From assembly GCF_002150805.1 (NCBI RefSeq), contig NZ_MTBA01000006.1:1-64000 (forward strand): a DNA stretch of 64,000 nucleotides. The letters run 5' to 3'. The notes under the pieces were generated by a model, which was given only the letters and a program-made list of their open reading frames with translations, did not search any database and had not been told where the DNA came from. This DNA is from Oceanospirillum sanctuarii. Its GTDB lineage: Bacteria; Pseudomonadota; Gammaproteobacteria; Pseudomonadales; Halomonadaceae. Each line of letters opens with the position of its first letter. Positions within the stretch are counted from its first letter, which is position 1. Positions 8,207 to 17,918 of this stretch are shown here, in pieces. The position numbers and the translations under genes are program-made.

Positions 8207-9070
8207 TTAGATGGCGAGAGTTGAATGCAGCGGGGATCTGTTTTTTCCCCAGGCTACAAAGCCCTGCCAGTGCTCCGGTAACGCTGCCAAAACAGCATCA
8301 GCTGTTTCTTTATCGTTAAATCCTGCGAAAACGCAGGCACCGGTGCCGGTCATCTGTGATTTGCCATGCTGACTGAGCCAATCGAGTGCTTCCGCAACCT
8401 CTTTATAAGCTGCTTTAGCGATCGGTTCACAGTCGTTATGGCCGCCCTGATCAAGTGCGCGCGTAATTGTCATGATTTCGGTATCTCTTGTCAATTCGGG
8501 ATGACAAAAAATTTCCTGAGTGGAGATATGACAATCGGGGCAAATCACCACATAACACAGCTCTTTCGGCTCAATAGGGCTTAGTTTTTCACCGACACCT
8601 TCTGCCCAGGCGGCAAAGCCACGGACAAAAACAGGTACATCGGCACCAAGAGCCAAACCTATTTCAGCCAGTTCATCAATTGAGCAGCCTAACTGCCAGA
8701 GGTGATTCAGGCCGATAAGCGCCGTAGATGCATCTGAGCTGCCGCCTCCTAAACCGCCACCCATAGGGATTTTTTTATCCAGTTCGATGGTTACATCGTT
8801 TAGCGGTGTGGTGTTGCCTTTTTCTCGACAGTAGCTGATCAGGCGAAGGCCTGCTTTAACAATCAGATTATCTTCATTGGCAACGCCTGGAATCTCGGGG
8901 GTTAAGACGATCACAGGATCTGATGAACTCTTATCGCCCGGGCTGAATGTCAGCTGATCGCAGAAATCAAGAAACTGAAACTGAGTCTGAAGCAGGTGAT
9001 AGCCATCGTCACGACGACCAATAATATGAAGCATAAGGTTCAGTTTGGCAGGAGCAGGCAGAGTCAGCAT
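8207..9070 (-). CDS. ispE: 4-diphosphocytidyl-2-C-methyl-D-erythritol kinase (MEP pathway)
   Basis: 287 residues, GHMP kinase fold. It phosphorylates CDP-methylerythritol at the 2-hydroxyl in isoprenoid synthesis. The N-terminal PAPAKLNLMLHI segment holds the conserved Lys and Asn, and the ATP-binding glycine-rich loop is PMGGGLGGGSSDA (about 93-105). It sits between lolB and tRNA-Gln/prs, the usual gammaproteobacterial order. There is no strong ribosome site before the ATG. Confidence 0.96.
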   Translation of the reverse strand: MLTLPAPAKLNLMLHIIGRRDDGYHLLQTQFQFLDFCDQLTFSPGDKSSSDPVIVLTPEIPGVANEDNLIVKAGLRLISYCREKGNTTPLNDVTIELDKKIPMGGGLGGGSSDASTALIGLNHLWQLGCSIDELAEIGLALGADVPVFVRGFAAWAEGVGEKLSPIEPKELCYVVICPDCHISTQEIFCHPELTRDTEIMTITRALDQGGHNDCEPIAKAAYKEVAEALDWLSQHGKSQMTGTGACVFAGFNDKETADAVLAALPEHWQGFVAWGKNRSPLHSTLAI

Positions 9071-9157
9071 TGTTCAGATAACCGCTTTTCAGTTGTCGGT
9101 GGCAGGCTGCAGATTAAGGCTGGAGCAGATTAGCAGCGCTGAAAATAATGGGGAGCG

Positions 9158-9163
9158 ATTATA
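9158..9163 (-). promoter_or_regulatory. Possible -10 box upstream of ispE
   Basis: A TATAAT hexamer on the minus strand, 88 bp before ispE, in the 197-bp lolB-ispE spacer. No good -35 box is seen at 16-18 bp, so support is weak. The same spacer holds an 8-bp-stem hairpin (9197-9224, AGCAGGAG/CTCCTGCT) without a T run. Confidence 0.35.
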
Positions 9164-9267
9164 GCGGATGCTGAGATTAGGGAAACAGGCTCGGTGAGCA
9201 GGAGCTTATTAAAAAACTCCTGCTTATAGCTAGTGATTGCTGGGGCTGGCTTTAATAGGGGGAGTCG

Positions 9268-9954
9268 CTATTTCAGTAAAGAGATCTGATGTTCCGGCAG
9301 TGACCACTGGTTAATGATAAAGGTCAGCTCCAGCTTTCCCTTAGCGATCTTCATTCGGCCGGGAAGTTTAGGCGCAGCGGAGTCAGAGTTGTTAACAGTG
9401 CGATAGCGATCATAGCGAATATCCCAGCCATCCTGTTTCAGGCGGGCTACCTGCTGTTCGTTATTCAGTTCAGATTGATAATCAGATCCGGGGGCGGGCA
9501 AGGTGCGAACCCAGTAGAAAAGGCTGCTTAGTGGCAGATCCCAGCCAAAGTGATTATATAGCAGGCTTTCCGGTGAACGATCTGCGAAGCTGCCTTCATC
9601 AGGAATCGTCAGTACAACCTGATAAGGCGTACCTTCCAGCATTGCACCGGTCTGGCCAAAAGGGCCGCTTAACGTCAGAGTGTAACTATCCCCTCTCTGT
9701 AGCCATTGGATATTAGCGCTGTCGGAACTTTCGGCGGTTTTCAGGCGGATTTTTCCGGCAATTTGCCAGTGGGTCAGTTGCGACAGGTTACGGGTATGCT
9801 CATCCATAAAAGGTGAGGAAGCCTGTTGCAGCTTGTCTGTGGTGGTGCAGCCAGCAAGCCCCAGCAGCATAGCCAGAACGAAAGTGGTTAGCAGGTGGCG
9901 TTTGGATAAAAGGCGTGATGGCACGTTTACTGGGCTTAGCATAAAGCTCTTCAT
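9268..9954 (-). CDS. lolB: Outer-membrane lipoprotein insertion receptor LolB
   Basis: 228 residues. LolB accepts lipoproteins from the LolA carrier and inserts them in the outer membrane. It is itself a lipoprotein: a basic N-terminus, a hydrophobic stretch and the lipobox LAGC with Cys36, followed by Thr rather than Asp, which fits outer-membrane sorting. The body shows the LolB beta fold, with HWQIAGKIRLK near residue 62. The first ATG and a second ATG four codons on both fit the signal peptide. It begins 15 bp after the TPR gene, so the two are cotranscribed. Confidence 0.93.
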   Translation of the reverse strand: MKSFMLSPVNVPSRLLSKRHLLTTFVLAMLLGLAGCTTTDKLQQASSPFMDEHTRNLSQLTHWQIAGKIRLKTAESSDSANIQWLQRGDSYTLTLSGPFGQTGAMLEGTPYQVVLTIPDEGSFADRSPESLLYNHFGWDLPLSSLFYWVRTLPAPGSDYQSELNNEQQVARLKQDGWDIRYDRYRTVNNSDSAAPKLPGRMKIAKGKLELTFIINQWSLPEHQISLLK

Positions 9955-9969
9955 AATGAGGTTGTTTAA

Positions 9970-11877
9970 TTATTCGTTACGGGAGTCAGCGGTTTCCGCC
10001 GGATCGGCAGTATTAGTCTGGCTGTCTGTATTGGCGCGGTCGGTAGGAAGTTGCTCAGCCTGGCTTTTGTCCTGTGCATCCTGAATTTCAGCTTCGGTGA
10101 CAAGTTCAGGGTAGCGCTGTTCAAGATCTTTAAGCAGTTGGTTATCCTGGAACAGCTGGCGGGATTCCAGTAGCAGAGCGATCGCTTCTTCCTGATGCTG
10201 AGACACCCAGTACACCTCAATCAGATGGCTGGCTACTTCCGGATCCTGCAGCTGGTTGTAGGCTTGCTGCAGAAAAAGAATCGCTTCATTCAGCTGACCC
10301 AGTTTGTAGTAAACCCAGCCAAGGCTGTCAGTAATCGCGGGATCACCGGGTTTAAGCGCCGCCGCTTTACGGATCAGCAACAGGGCTTCTGAGTAGCGAT
10401 CTGTGTATTCGGTCAGGGTGTAGCCCAGCGTATTCAGCACCATGGCATTGTTGGGTTCGTTCTCCAGAATCTCCCGAAGATCACGCTCCATGGCATCAAT
10501 GTCCTTCTGTTGCAGGGAGATCATGGCGCGACTGTAGAGTAACTCGTAATCCGGACCTTCTGAGCTGATCGCTTCTGTCAGCAGCTGGTACGCTTCGTCA
10601 GTACGATCCAGTGATTGCAAAAGCTCACTTTCCAGCAGATACAGACGCACGCGATATTCCGGCAGTGTCAGGCGCAAGGTGGCCAGATGTGCGCGGGCTT
10701 CATCGATATCACCATTTGCGATCAGCAAACGAGCCGCACGTGCCTGAGCCTGCAGAAAGTCTTTACCACCTTTAACCATGCGATAGTGATCGATGGCGGA
10801 TTGGGTATCACCTTCCTGCTCCTCAAGACGACCGAGATAATAGTGCGCGGCATCTTCTTCAAAGCCTTTTTCCAGCAGCTTGTTCAGCTCCTGACGTGCC
10901 TGATCCGGCAGGCCGTTTTCCATCAGAATTAACGCCAGTGACAGAGTCAGTTGTCCGTTCTCCGGATGATTGTCTGCCATGTTGGCAAAGACTTTCTGTG
11001 CCTGATCGATATCACCATCTTTTACCAGGGTTCGTGCCAGTGCTAACTGCAGGCGCAGATTGTCCGGTTGTTTGCGGATCGCCTGCTTCAGTACCTTGAT
11101 TCCTGCCTGAGGGCCTTCCAGTGTAATCACCAGATCAGCCTTCAGCAGAATGCTGCGTACATTAAGTGGTGAGATCGCAAGGGAGGTTTCAATGGCTTCG
11201 CTGGCTTCCTGATGCAAACCGGAGAAATAAAGCAGTTGCGCGGTTGCGGTGAGCAGATCCGGATTATTCGGGTGTGTGCTACGCAAACTGTTCAGGGCGA
11301 TCAGCAGTTCATTGCGCGTATAGTCATCGGCCTGAGCACTTTGAGCGGCAAGGTAGCTGAAGTGGGTTTCTTCACCCATCGCCAGCAGGTCACTCTGGAA
11401 GTCAAAGGCTTCCAGAAAATCACCCTGTTGGATCAGCAAGGTGCTGCTGATGCGGCGCGATTCTACGTTATTGGGATCGGTTTCGCTCCAGATAGCAGCC
11501 GCTTCCAGAGTGGTTTGGTTATCCCCTGCATATTGAGCAATATAGGTTGCCCGACGAGCCAGCTCCGCACTTTGCAGGCGTGAAGCCTGTTCCATATAGA
11601 GTTGAAGGGCATAGCCCACCTGATTTCGCTGACCTGCAATCTCGGCGGCTAAAAGCTCACGCACCGCTTCACCATCAAGGCCTCTGATCGGTGGTTGTTG
11701 GGCGTGGGTTTCGTTAGCGGCCAGAGAGCTTTGCATCTCAGGGCGTTGGTAATTGTTATCAAAGGCGGCGTCGCCACTTTGCTTAACCTGCTGGCAGCCG
11801 GAAAGCCAGATCAGTGGCAGCAGCAGACTGGCTCTGATAAGGCGGGATGAAGAGATAAGTGCTGGCTTGCCTTGCAT
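9970..11877 (-). CDS. Tetratricopeptide-repeat lipoprotein, homologue position of Pseudomonas PA4667
   Basis: 635 residues. A signal peptide ends in the lipobox LSGC (Cys28). The remainder is an almost continuous array of TPR units of about 34 residues, with typical A..L...G.L.EA spacing, ending in an acidic, Gln-rich tail. TPR solenoids serve as protein-binding scaffolds; the partner is unknown. Its constant position before lolB suggests a role in outer-membrane assembly, which is inference. An AGGGTG ribosome site lies 6 bases before the ATG. Confidence 0.85.
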   Translation of the reverse strand: MQGKPALISSSRLIRASLLLPLIWLSGCQQVKQSGDAAFDNNYQRPEMQSSLAANETHAQQPPIRGLDGEAVRELLAAEIAGQRNQVGYALQLYMEQASRLQSAELARRATYIAQYAGDNQTTLEAAAIWSETDPNNVESRRISSTLLIQQGDFLEAFDFQSDLLAMGEETHFSYLAAQSAQADDYTRNELLIALNSLRSTHPNNPDLLTATAQLLYFSGLHQEASEAIETSLAISPLNVRSILLKADLVITLEGPQAGIKVLKQAIRKQPDNLRLQLALARTLVKDGDIDQAQKVFANMADNHPENGQLTLSLALILMENGLPDQARQELNKLLEKGFEEDAAHYYLGRLEEQEGDTQSAIDHYRMVKGGKDFLQAQARAARLLIANGDIDEARAHLATLRLTLPEYRVRLYLLESELLQSLDRTDEAYQLLTEAISSEGPDYELLYSRAMISLQQKDIDAMERDLREILENEPNNAMVLNTLGYTLTEYTDRYSEALLLIRKAAALKPGDPAITDSLGWVYYKLGQLNEAILFLQQAYNQLQDPEVASHLIEVYWVSQHQEEAIALLLESRQLFQDNQLLKDLEQRYPELVTEAEIQDAQDKSQAEQLPTDRANTDSQTNTADPAETADSRNE

Positions 11878-11968
11878 GGTGTCACCCTGAAACCGGTCAA
11901 TAAGAGTGTGGCGAGGCTGATGAAAGCCGGTGCGTCAGACGGAAACGATACAGGTATCCGGATGTTGT

Positions 11969-11996
11969 CCGCTTCTTTGCTATCCGTAAGAAGCGG
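11969..11996. other. Perfect 9-bp inverted repeat in the leader of the TPR-lolB operon
   Basis: CCGCTTCTT, 10-nt spacer, AAGAAGCGG, about 92 bp before the TPR gene start. No T run follows on either strand, so it reads as an operator or a leader hairpin rather than a terminator. The rest of the 316-bp spacer 11878-12193 shows no gene; a weak terminator of the upstream gene is listed separately. Confidence 0.5.
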
Positions 11997-12134
11997 GAGC
12001 GGTACGCAAAAACTACCCACAATAAAAACAGAACGAACAACAAATACAGAGCCGATCCTGCAGAAAGTATGAATCAAAACACAGACTCTGGCCGCTCAAA
12101 TTCTTTCAACAGAGCTTAACCTGTTGCTACTACA

Positions 12135-12161
12135 GAAAAAACCGTCTTTTTTAATCGGTTT
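12135..12161 (-). terminator. Weak terminator of the diguanylate cyclase gene
   Basis: Minus strand: stem AAACCG/CGGTTT with an 11-nt AT-rich loop, then further T bases. It stands about 30 bp after the stop codon at 12194. The stem is short and has few GC pairs. Confidence 0.45.
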
Positions 12162-12193
12162 GTGTATATCTGTTTTTGATGAAATTCTGACCG

Positions 12194-15172
12194 CTAGTCC
12201 TGGTAGATAATAACCCGGTTTCTTCCCTGATCTTTAGCTTCGTAGAGTGCTTTGTCCGCCTCTTTCAGTCGGTGACTTAATGTCGAATTCTCATTGGGGG
12301 TACTGATCCGGCAACCAATACTGATGGTAATTCTGAAAGCATCTCCTTTGGTTGCAATATCATTTTCGGCTACGGCCTGACGAAGTTGGTGGAGTCTGAG
12401 TTCAATATTGTCCGCAGAGATATCTGAGGTGAGTACGATAAACTCTTCGCCGCCGAATCGGATCAGATGATCCTGAGGCTGGTTGAACATTAGACGCATA
12501 TTCTCAGCCAGACTTTTCAGACAATTATCACCTATGTCGTGGCCATAGGTGTCATTGACCTGTTTGAAGTGATCCGCATCTATCAGAGCCAGACACACAA
12601 CCTTGGATTGTTTTCGGCACTCTTCCAGATAGGGCTGGAAAGTCTGGTTCAGATAGTTCCTGTTGCCGAGCTCGGTCAGTTGATCTGTGATGCTCAGATA
12701 GGCCAGCTTTTCATTAGCGGATTTCAACTGATTGTTGAGTGAACCGAGTTTTCGGTTCCAGAAAAAAAGTGCGAAAAACAGCAAAGCAAATCCGGCGCTT
12801 AGCTGCCACAGCAAGCGGTAATTCGCATGCTGTTCTAGTTTGACGGAAAGCCACTCTTGTTCAATATGCCCAAGGTCCTGCGGTGAAATGTTTTTCAGGA
12901 GTTTGTTCATTAGCTCAAGTAGCTGGGGGTACTGTGGGTTGACTGCAATAGAGAAATTGCTGTCGATAGGTAATCGCCCGAGCACACGAACATCCCCAAA
13001 GCTCTCTTTTTGCAGCAGGTAACTGGTATGGGCTAAACCGCCAATAAAGCCATACAGCTTGCGTTGTCTTAGAAGCTGAATGCCGGAAAGTGTGTCTTCA
13101 ACTTCAACAAGATTCAGCTGTGGATACTGTCTCTGCAGCAAAACCTGCAAAGCATTATCTTTTGTGATGCCGACAGGCTTATCTCCAAGCTGGCTAACCC
13201 TGCTGATAAACGGGGCATCTAAGTTACCCAGTATGACGTTAGACGAGTTATACCAAGGGGCGGTCAGCAGATAATCCTGTTGCAGTTTATGGCTTTGGCT
13301 CATCATGGGAATAAAGGCGCAGTCACCCTGCTGAAGGGCTTGCAGACTTTCCTGCCAGCTGTCAGTTGGGTAAAGATCAAAGCCCAGAGTATCCATCCTA
13401 CTTTGCAGTAGGGTGATAAGGCTGGCGGACATCCCCTCATGCTGATCCTGTCTGCTGATCTGCTCCAGCGGATACCGGTCGGGATTTACACAATATGTCA
13501 GACGACCATTCCAGCTGAGAAGCAACTCTTTTTCTTTCTGGCTGAGCTCGATCTGTGCGCTTTGGGACTGGCTTCCTGTTCCCAGCCAACGATTTTCTAT
13601 GGTGCGCTTTTCCGTCTGGGATAATGTATTAAGCGCCTGATCCAAAATGTCCCGTAACGGCTCCAGCTCCGGTTGTAAGCCTAATCTCAGGTCTTCTCCT
13701 GCAAGTCCCGGCAGCTGAAGTTCACCGGCAATTCTGATGTTGGTTAGCCCAAGCTCCCGTATTAAATGATTACCATTGGGCAGTGCAGCCAGTACAACAT
13801 CAACCTGATTTTCAGCCAGAGCTTTAAACATGAGGGATTGTTCGCTGTAGCTGAATACCTGATCGTTAAATAATGCCCGGACCGCATCCTCGTAGAAAAC
13901 ATCCTCACCAAGTGCGATTCGCAGCCCTTTGAGGTCTGAGGGTTTCTTCACCCTTAGCAGTTTGTCCCGTGTGTAAATAACATTTGGGATACGATGGTAA
14001 GGCTGTGTGAAGAGCGTATATTCCCGACGTTCCGGCAGGTCTGAGATATTAGCGATCAGATCCAGATCACCCTGCTTGAAAAGGGTGTAGAGATTGCTCC
14101 ACTGATCAACAACCGGGATGAACTCGACGCCGATGATATCCTGTAGCCGGTACGATATATCCACGCTAAGTCCCTGAATTATACCGTTTTCAGAGAAGCT
14201 GAAAGGCGCGTAATCTCTCATCATTCCGATTCGTAATGGTGGCAGACGTTTCAGGTAGCGCGCTTGTTCAGGCTTGAGTTTTAGCAGGTGGGGGCGCATT
14301 GGTGCCTGACCGCCATACTCCATCCATCGCTCGCTCAGGCCATTGAGCCAGTCTTCGGGTAGTGATTGTAATGCCTGCTGTAGCTTCTGGTGCAGCTCGG
14401 GACGGCTTTTCAAAACACCCAAACGAAAGTCTTCGCTTTCCATACCGTTAAGGGGAATAACGGCATTTTTGGTCATTTGCAGAAAGCCCTCTTTTTTTGC
14501 CAGATAGGTAAGGGTAACTTCGGCGCCAACAATGACATCCACCCAACCAAAAGAGAGTGCCTGTACCAGATCGGTCTGAAGATCGTATTCGATGACCTCC
14601 ACACCCTCATTTACGAGGACATCCCGGTAATAGATATCCCGGAGAACACCCACCCGATAGCCCTGAAGATCTTTAACAGAAGATATTTTCGGTAGCGGTG
14701 TAGCCGCATGATGCATGACGGCAGTCTGGCGAATGTGATACGGATCTGTGAACAGGATCATCTCTGCCCGGTCTTTGCGCCATGATATTTCATCAATGGC
14801 ATCCAGATCCCCTCTCAAAAAGGCGGCATAAATGTTACTCCAGCTGCCTACCCGATACTCAAAATCAAGTTGGGAGATCTCACTGATTCGGTTAAGAACA
14901 TCGACGGAAAAGCCTTTTGGGGTTTGGTTTTCGGTGCTGGAATAGGGCTCATTGTTAGCCACAATACCGATGGTGATTTTGGAGTTTGCCGAGTTGACGG
15001 ATTCTGATGCCTGTGCATGAGTGACAAGTTCAACCAGAAAAAGGAAAAACAGAGCGCACAGCGTTTTGATAGCTGCAAAGCCGGCATCTTTATGGCAAAG
15101 GGCTTTTACTGGGTGAAGGTTTGTAGGTGGTAAACAGCAGGTGTTCATTAGAGTTCCCATCGGTAAATCCAT
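12194..15172 (-). CDS. Membrane diguanylate cyclase with three tandem periplasmic solute-binding (SBP_bac_3) sensor domains
   Basis: 992 residues. A signal or anchor segment (about 33-52) is followed by three Venus-flytrap domains (about 65-287, 311-532, 556-778), one membrane segment (about 788-806), a short helical linker, and a GGDEF domain (827-990). The active site is intact: GGEEF at 907-911, DADHF near 865 and DQLTELGNR near 830, so it should make cyclic di-GMP. The inhibitory I-site RxxD is altered: D901 is kept but the Arg is Gln898. Domains 1 and 2 are close relatives (WSNIYAAFLRGDLD versus WSNLYTLFKQGDLD); domain 3 is more diverged. Starts at codons 1, 5 and 9 are all possible. Ligands are unknown; amino acids are the common class for this fold. 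Confidence 0.92.
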   Translation of the reverse strand: MDLPMGTLMNTCCLPPTNLHPVKALCHKDAGFAAIKTLCALFFLFLVELVTHAQASESVNSANSKITIGIVANNEPYSSTENQTPKGFSVDVLNRISEISQLDFEYRVGSWSNIYAAFLRGDLDAIDEISWRKDRAEMILFTDPYHIRQTAVMHHAATPLPKISSVKDLQGYRVGVLRDIYYRDVLVNEGVEVIEYDLQTDLVQALSFGWVDVIVGAEVTLTYLAKKEGFLQMTKNAVIPLNGMESEDFRLGVLKSRPELHQKLQQALQSLPEDWLNGLSERWMEYGGQAPMRPHLLKLKPEQARYLKRLPPLRIGMMRDYAPFSFSENGIIQGLSVDISYRLQDIIGVEFIPVVDQWSNLYTLFKQGDLDLIANISDLPERREYTLFTQPYHRIPNVIYTRDKLLRVKKPSDLKGLRIALGEDVFYEDAVRALFNDQVFSYSEQSLMFKALAENQVDVVLAALPNGNHLIRELGLTNIRIAGELQLPGLAGEDLRLGLQPELEPLRDILDQALNTLSQTEKRTIENRWLGTGSQSQSAQIELSQKEKELLLSWNGRLTYCVNPDRYPLEQISRQDQHEGMSASLITLLQSRMDTLGFDLYPTDSWQESLQALQQGDCAFIPMMSQSHKLQQDYLLTAPWYNSSNVILGNLDAPFISRVSQLGDKPVGITKDNALQVLLQRQYPQLNLVEVEDTLSGIQLLRQRKLYGFIGGLAHTSYLLQKESFGDVRVLGRLPIDSNFSIAVNPQYPQLLELMNKLLKNISPQDLGHIEQEWLSVKLEQHANYRLLWQLSAGFALLFFALFFWNRKLGSLNNQLKSANEKLAYLSITDQLTELGNRNYLNQTFQPYLEECRKQSKVVCLALIDADHFKQVNDTYGHDIGDNCLKSLAENMRLMFNQPQDHLIRFGGEEFIVLTSDISADNIELRLHQLRQAVAENDIATKGDAFRITISIGCRISTPNENSTLSHRLKEADKALYEAKDQGRNRVIIYQD

Positions 15173-15388
15173 ACCGCAGCGTGATCGGTTTACAAGGTTC
15201 CTAAACCTGTCAGATCAACTCATTGATAATACAGGTCTTTGTAATACGCTATGTGGGGATTTCCATAGTGCAGTTCTCTGTCGGGCAGTACAAGTAAAGT
15301 TTGATAAAAGACGACCTTTTTAATGACCTGAATGATTAAAAAACGCCTTACCTTCCATGTGGTTGGAGTGCCACCTTCAACTCTGTTG

Positions 15389-15397
15389 TGCTATTAT
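15389..15397 (+). promoter_or_regulatory. Possible extended -10 promoter of hemA
   Basis: TG-C-TATTAT, an extended -10 element, stands 43 bp before the hemA ATG. There is no good -35 box, which extended -10 promoters can tolerate. The 268-bp spacer shared with the divergent diguanylate cyclase gene contains nothing else I can assign. Confidence 0.4.
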
Positions 15398-15440
15398 CCC
15401 CAGCCTTAAAAATGCCGGAACCGTGACAGAATAGTTATCT

Positions 15441-16703
15441 ATGAGCCTGCTTGCCTTTGGAATCAATCATAAAACTGCCCCCGTGGAGATCCGCGAACGG
15501 GTAGCTTTTACCCCTGAACAACTGGATGGGGCATTCCAGCAATTAAAGCAGCACCCGCAGATCAGTGAAGTCACCGTCGTTTCCACCTGCAACCGCACCG
15601 AGCTTTATTGCGTCGTAGACGGTGATCAGGAAAATCAGCAAGCCACACCCGTACTGGAATGGATGAGCCAGTTCCACAATCTGGATCTGTCGGATCTTGC
15701 CCGTTACAGCTACGAATATGTGGATGAAGACGCGGCCCGTCACCTGATGCGTGTTTCCTGCGGTCTGGATTCTATGGTTCTGGGTGAGCCTCAGATTCTG
15801 GGTCAGATCAAAGATGCTTACCTGAATGCGCAGGATAAAGGTCTGGTGGGACGTGAGCTGAATCAGCTGTTCCAGCAATCCTTTGCCGTTGCCAAGCAGG
15901 TACGTACCCAAACTGCTATCGGTGAAAACCCGGTTTCAGTTGCCTATGCTGCTGTCAGCATGGCTCAGCGCATTTTTGCTGATTTGAGTAAAAGCCGTGC
16001 CCTCCTGATTGGTGCCGGTGAAACCATCGAACTGGTCGCCCGTCATTTGCGTAATGCCGGTGTCAGCAAAATGGTGGTTGCCAACCGTACCCTGAGTCGT
16101 GCTCAGGCGGTTGCAGAAGAATTTAACGGCGAAGCCGTTGTGCTGAGTGAGATTCCTCATCAGCTCGAAAAGTCCGATATCGTGATCGCGTCTACTGCCA
16201 GCCAGTTACCTATTCTGGGTAAAGGTGCGGTAGAGCGCGCCCTGAAAGTCCGTAAGCACAAACCTATCTTTATGGTGGATATCGCGGTTCCCCGTGATAT
16301 TGAGCCCCAGGTTGGCGAGCTGGACGACGTTTACCTGTACAGCGTTGATGACCTGAAAGAGGTTATCGAAGAGAACATGCGTAGCCGTCAGGAAGCCGCT
16401 GAGCAGGCCGAGCAATTAGTGCTGACCGGTGTTGGCAGCTTTATGCAATCCCGACGTGAGCGCGGTGCAGGTCAGGTGATTGGCAGTTTGCGTCAGCAGG
16501 TTGAAAGTGTGCGTTCCAGCGAGCTGGAAAAAGCCCTGCAACAGCTGCAAAAGGGTCAGGATCCGGAAGAAGTTCTGAAGCGATTTTCCCAGTCGCTGAC
16601 CAATAAAGTATTACACGAGCCTATGGTGCAGCTGCGTCAGGCTTCAGCCGATAACCGCCATGACCTGCTGAACAGCGCCCGCACCCTTTTTGCCCTGGAT
16701 TAG
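15441..16703 (+). CDS. hemA: Glutamyl-tRNA reductase
   Basis: 420 residues. It reduces glutamyl-tRNA(Glu) with NADPH to glutamate-1-semialdehyde, the first committed step of haem synthesis by the C5 route. Catalytic Cys50 lies in STCNRTE; the N-terminal FGINHKTAP motif, the Rossmann NADPH domain ([11 protein letters not shown], about 188-198) and the C-terminal dimerisation helices are all present. It leads hemA-prfA-prmC, the order known from Pseudomonas and E. coli. No strong ribosome site is visible. Confidence 0.97.
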   Translation: MSLLAFGINHKTAPVEIRERVAFTPEQLDGAFQQLKQHPQISEVTVVSTCNRTELYCVVDGDQENQQATPVLEWMSQFHNLDLSDLARYSYEYVDEDAARHLMRVSCGLDSMVLGEPQILGQIKDAYLNAQDKGLVGRELNQLFQQSFAVAKQVRTQTAIGENPVSVAYAAVSMAQRIFADLSKSRALLIGAGETIELVARHLRNAGVSKMVVANRTLSRAQAVAEEFNGEAVVLSEIPHQLEKSDIVIASTASQLPILGKGAVERALKVRKHKPIFMVDIAVPRDIEPQVGELDDVYLYSVDDLKEVIEENMRSRQEAAEQAEQLVLTGVGSFMQSRRERGAGQVIGSLRQQVESVRSSELEKALQQLQKGQDPEEVLKRFSQSLTNKVLHEPMVQLRQASADNRHDLLNSARTLFALD

Positions 16704-16763
16704 CGACGCTTAATCCCTCTCTTCTGTTACAGACCGCTGCGCTATTTTTGAGGCAGCCTGTCT

Positions 16764-16769
16764 TATAAT
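16764..16769 (+). promoter_or_regulatory. Possible -10 box in the hemA-prfA spacer
   Basis: A perfect TATAAT, 59 bp before prfA, without a convincing -35 box. It could give prfA-prmC their own transcript in addition to read-through from hemA. Confidence 0.35.
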
Positions 16770-16828
16770 TCCGACGAATAATAATCCGAGTTCCACGCCT
16801 TCATTAAGGCCCAGCCGGGAAGATAAAA

Positions 16829-17914
16829 ATGAAACCATCCATCCACGCCAAACTGGATCTGCTGAAAGATCGTTTTGAAGAGCTGCAGGCTCTGTTGAGC
16901 GATGCTGAAGTGATCTCTGATCAGAAGAAATTCCGCAGCTATTCCCAGGAATATTCCGAACTGGAAGGTGTTGTAGAAACCTTCAACCAGTACGAGCAGG
17001 TCAAAAGCGATATGGCGGAAGCCGAGCTGATGCTGCAGGACGGCGATGCTGATCTTCGTGAAATGGCCCGGGAAGAGATCGAGGCCGGTAAAGATGAGCT
17101 GGAGCGCCTGGAGCTTGAGCTGCAGAAACTGCTGCTGCCAAAAGATCCGAATGACGAGCGTAACGTCTTCCTTGAAGTGCGTGCGGGAACCGGTGGTGAC
17201 GAAGCGGCGATTTTTGCCGGTGATCTGTTCCGCATGTACTCCCGCTTTGCTGAGAAAAAGCGCTGGAAGGTGGAAGTGATCAGCGCTAACGAAGGCGAGC
17301 ATGGCGGTTATAAAGAGATCATCACCCGTATTACCGGTGATCGCGTATATTCCCAGCTGAAGTTTGAATCCGGCGCACACCGTGTACAGCGTGTCCCTGC
17401 GACTGAATCTCAGGGCCGTATCCACACCTCTGCCTGTACTGTTGCGGTGATGGCGGAAGCGGATGAAGTCGGTACCATCGATATCAATCCGGCGGATCTG
17501 AAGATCGATACCTTCCGTGCTTCCGGTGCCGGTGGTCAGCACGTAAACACCACGGATTCTGCGATCCGTATTACTCACCTGCCAACCGGTACAGTGGTTG
17601 AGTGTCAGGATGAGCGTTCTCAGCACAAAAACAAAGCGAAAGCGATGTCGCTGCTGGCCTCCCGTATTCAGCAGGCGGCGGATGACAAAGCTGCGAAAGA
17701 GCAGTCCGATGCCCGTCGTAGTCTGGTGGGTAGTGGTGACCGTTCTGAGCGTATCCGTACCTATAACTATCCACAGGGCCGCGTTACCGATCACCGCATC
17801 AACCTGACGCTGTATAAGCTGGATGAGATTATGGAAGGCGGTGCCCTGTCTGAAGTGGTTGATCCTCTGGTGTCAGAGCATCAGGCGGATCAGCTGGCGG
17901 CACTGAGCGACTAA
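16829..17914 (+). CDS. prfA: Peptide chain release factor 1
   Basis: 361 residues. RF1 reads UAA and UAG stop codons and triggers peptide release. The stop-codon recognition motif is PAT (190-192), the PxT form of RF1, and the catalytic GGQ is at 235-237 within SGAGGQHVN. The GGQ glutamine is the substrate of PrmC, encoded 4 bp downstream. Confidence 0.98.
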   Translation: MKPSIHAKLDLLKDRFEELQALLSDAEVISDQKKFRSYSQEYSELEGVVETFNQYEQVKSDMAEAELMLQDGDADLREMAREEIEAGKDELERLELELQKLLLPKDPNDERNVFLEVRAGTGGDEAAIFAGDLFRMYSRFAEKKRWKVEVISANEGEHGGYKEIITRITGDRVYSQLKFESGAHRVQRVPATESQGRIHTSACTVAVMAEADEVGTIDINPADLKIDTFRASGAGGQHVNTTDSAIRITHLPTGTVVECQDERSQHKNKAKAMSLLASRIQQAADDKAAKEQSDARRSLVGSGDRSERIRTYNYPQGRVTDHRINLTLYKLDEIMEGGALSEVVDPLVSEHQADQLAALSD

Positions 17915-17918
17915 TCTG

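Noticed and set aside
9197-9224. Terminator between lolB and ispE
   Set aside because: The 8-bp stem is followed by no T run on either strand, so only a hairpin is noted.
16763-17794. 343-codon open frame on the minus strand
   Set aside because: Antisense to prfA, whose GGQ and PxT motifs are intact; no ribosome site or family motif in the antisense frame.
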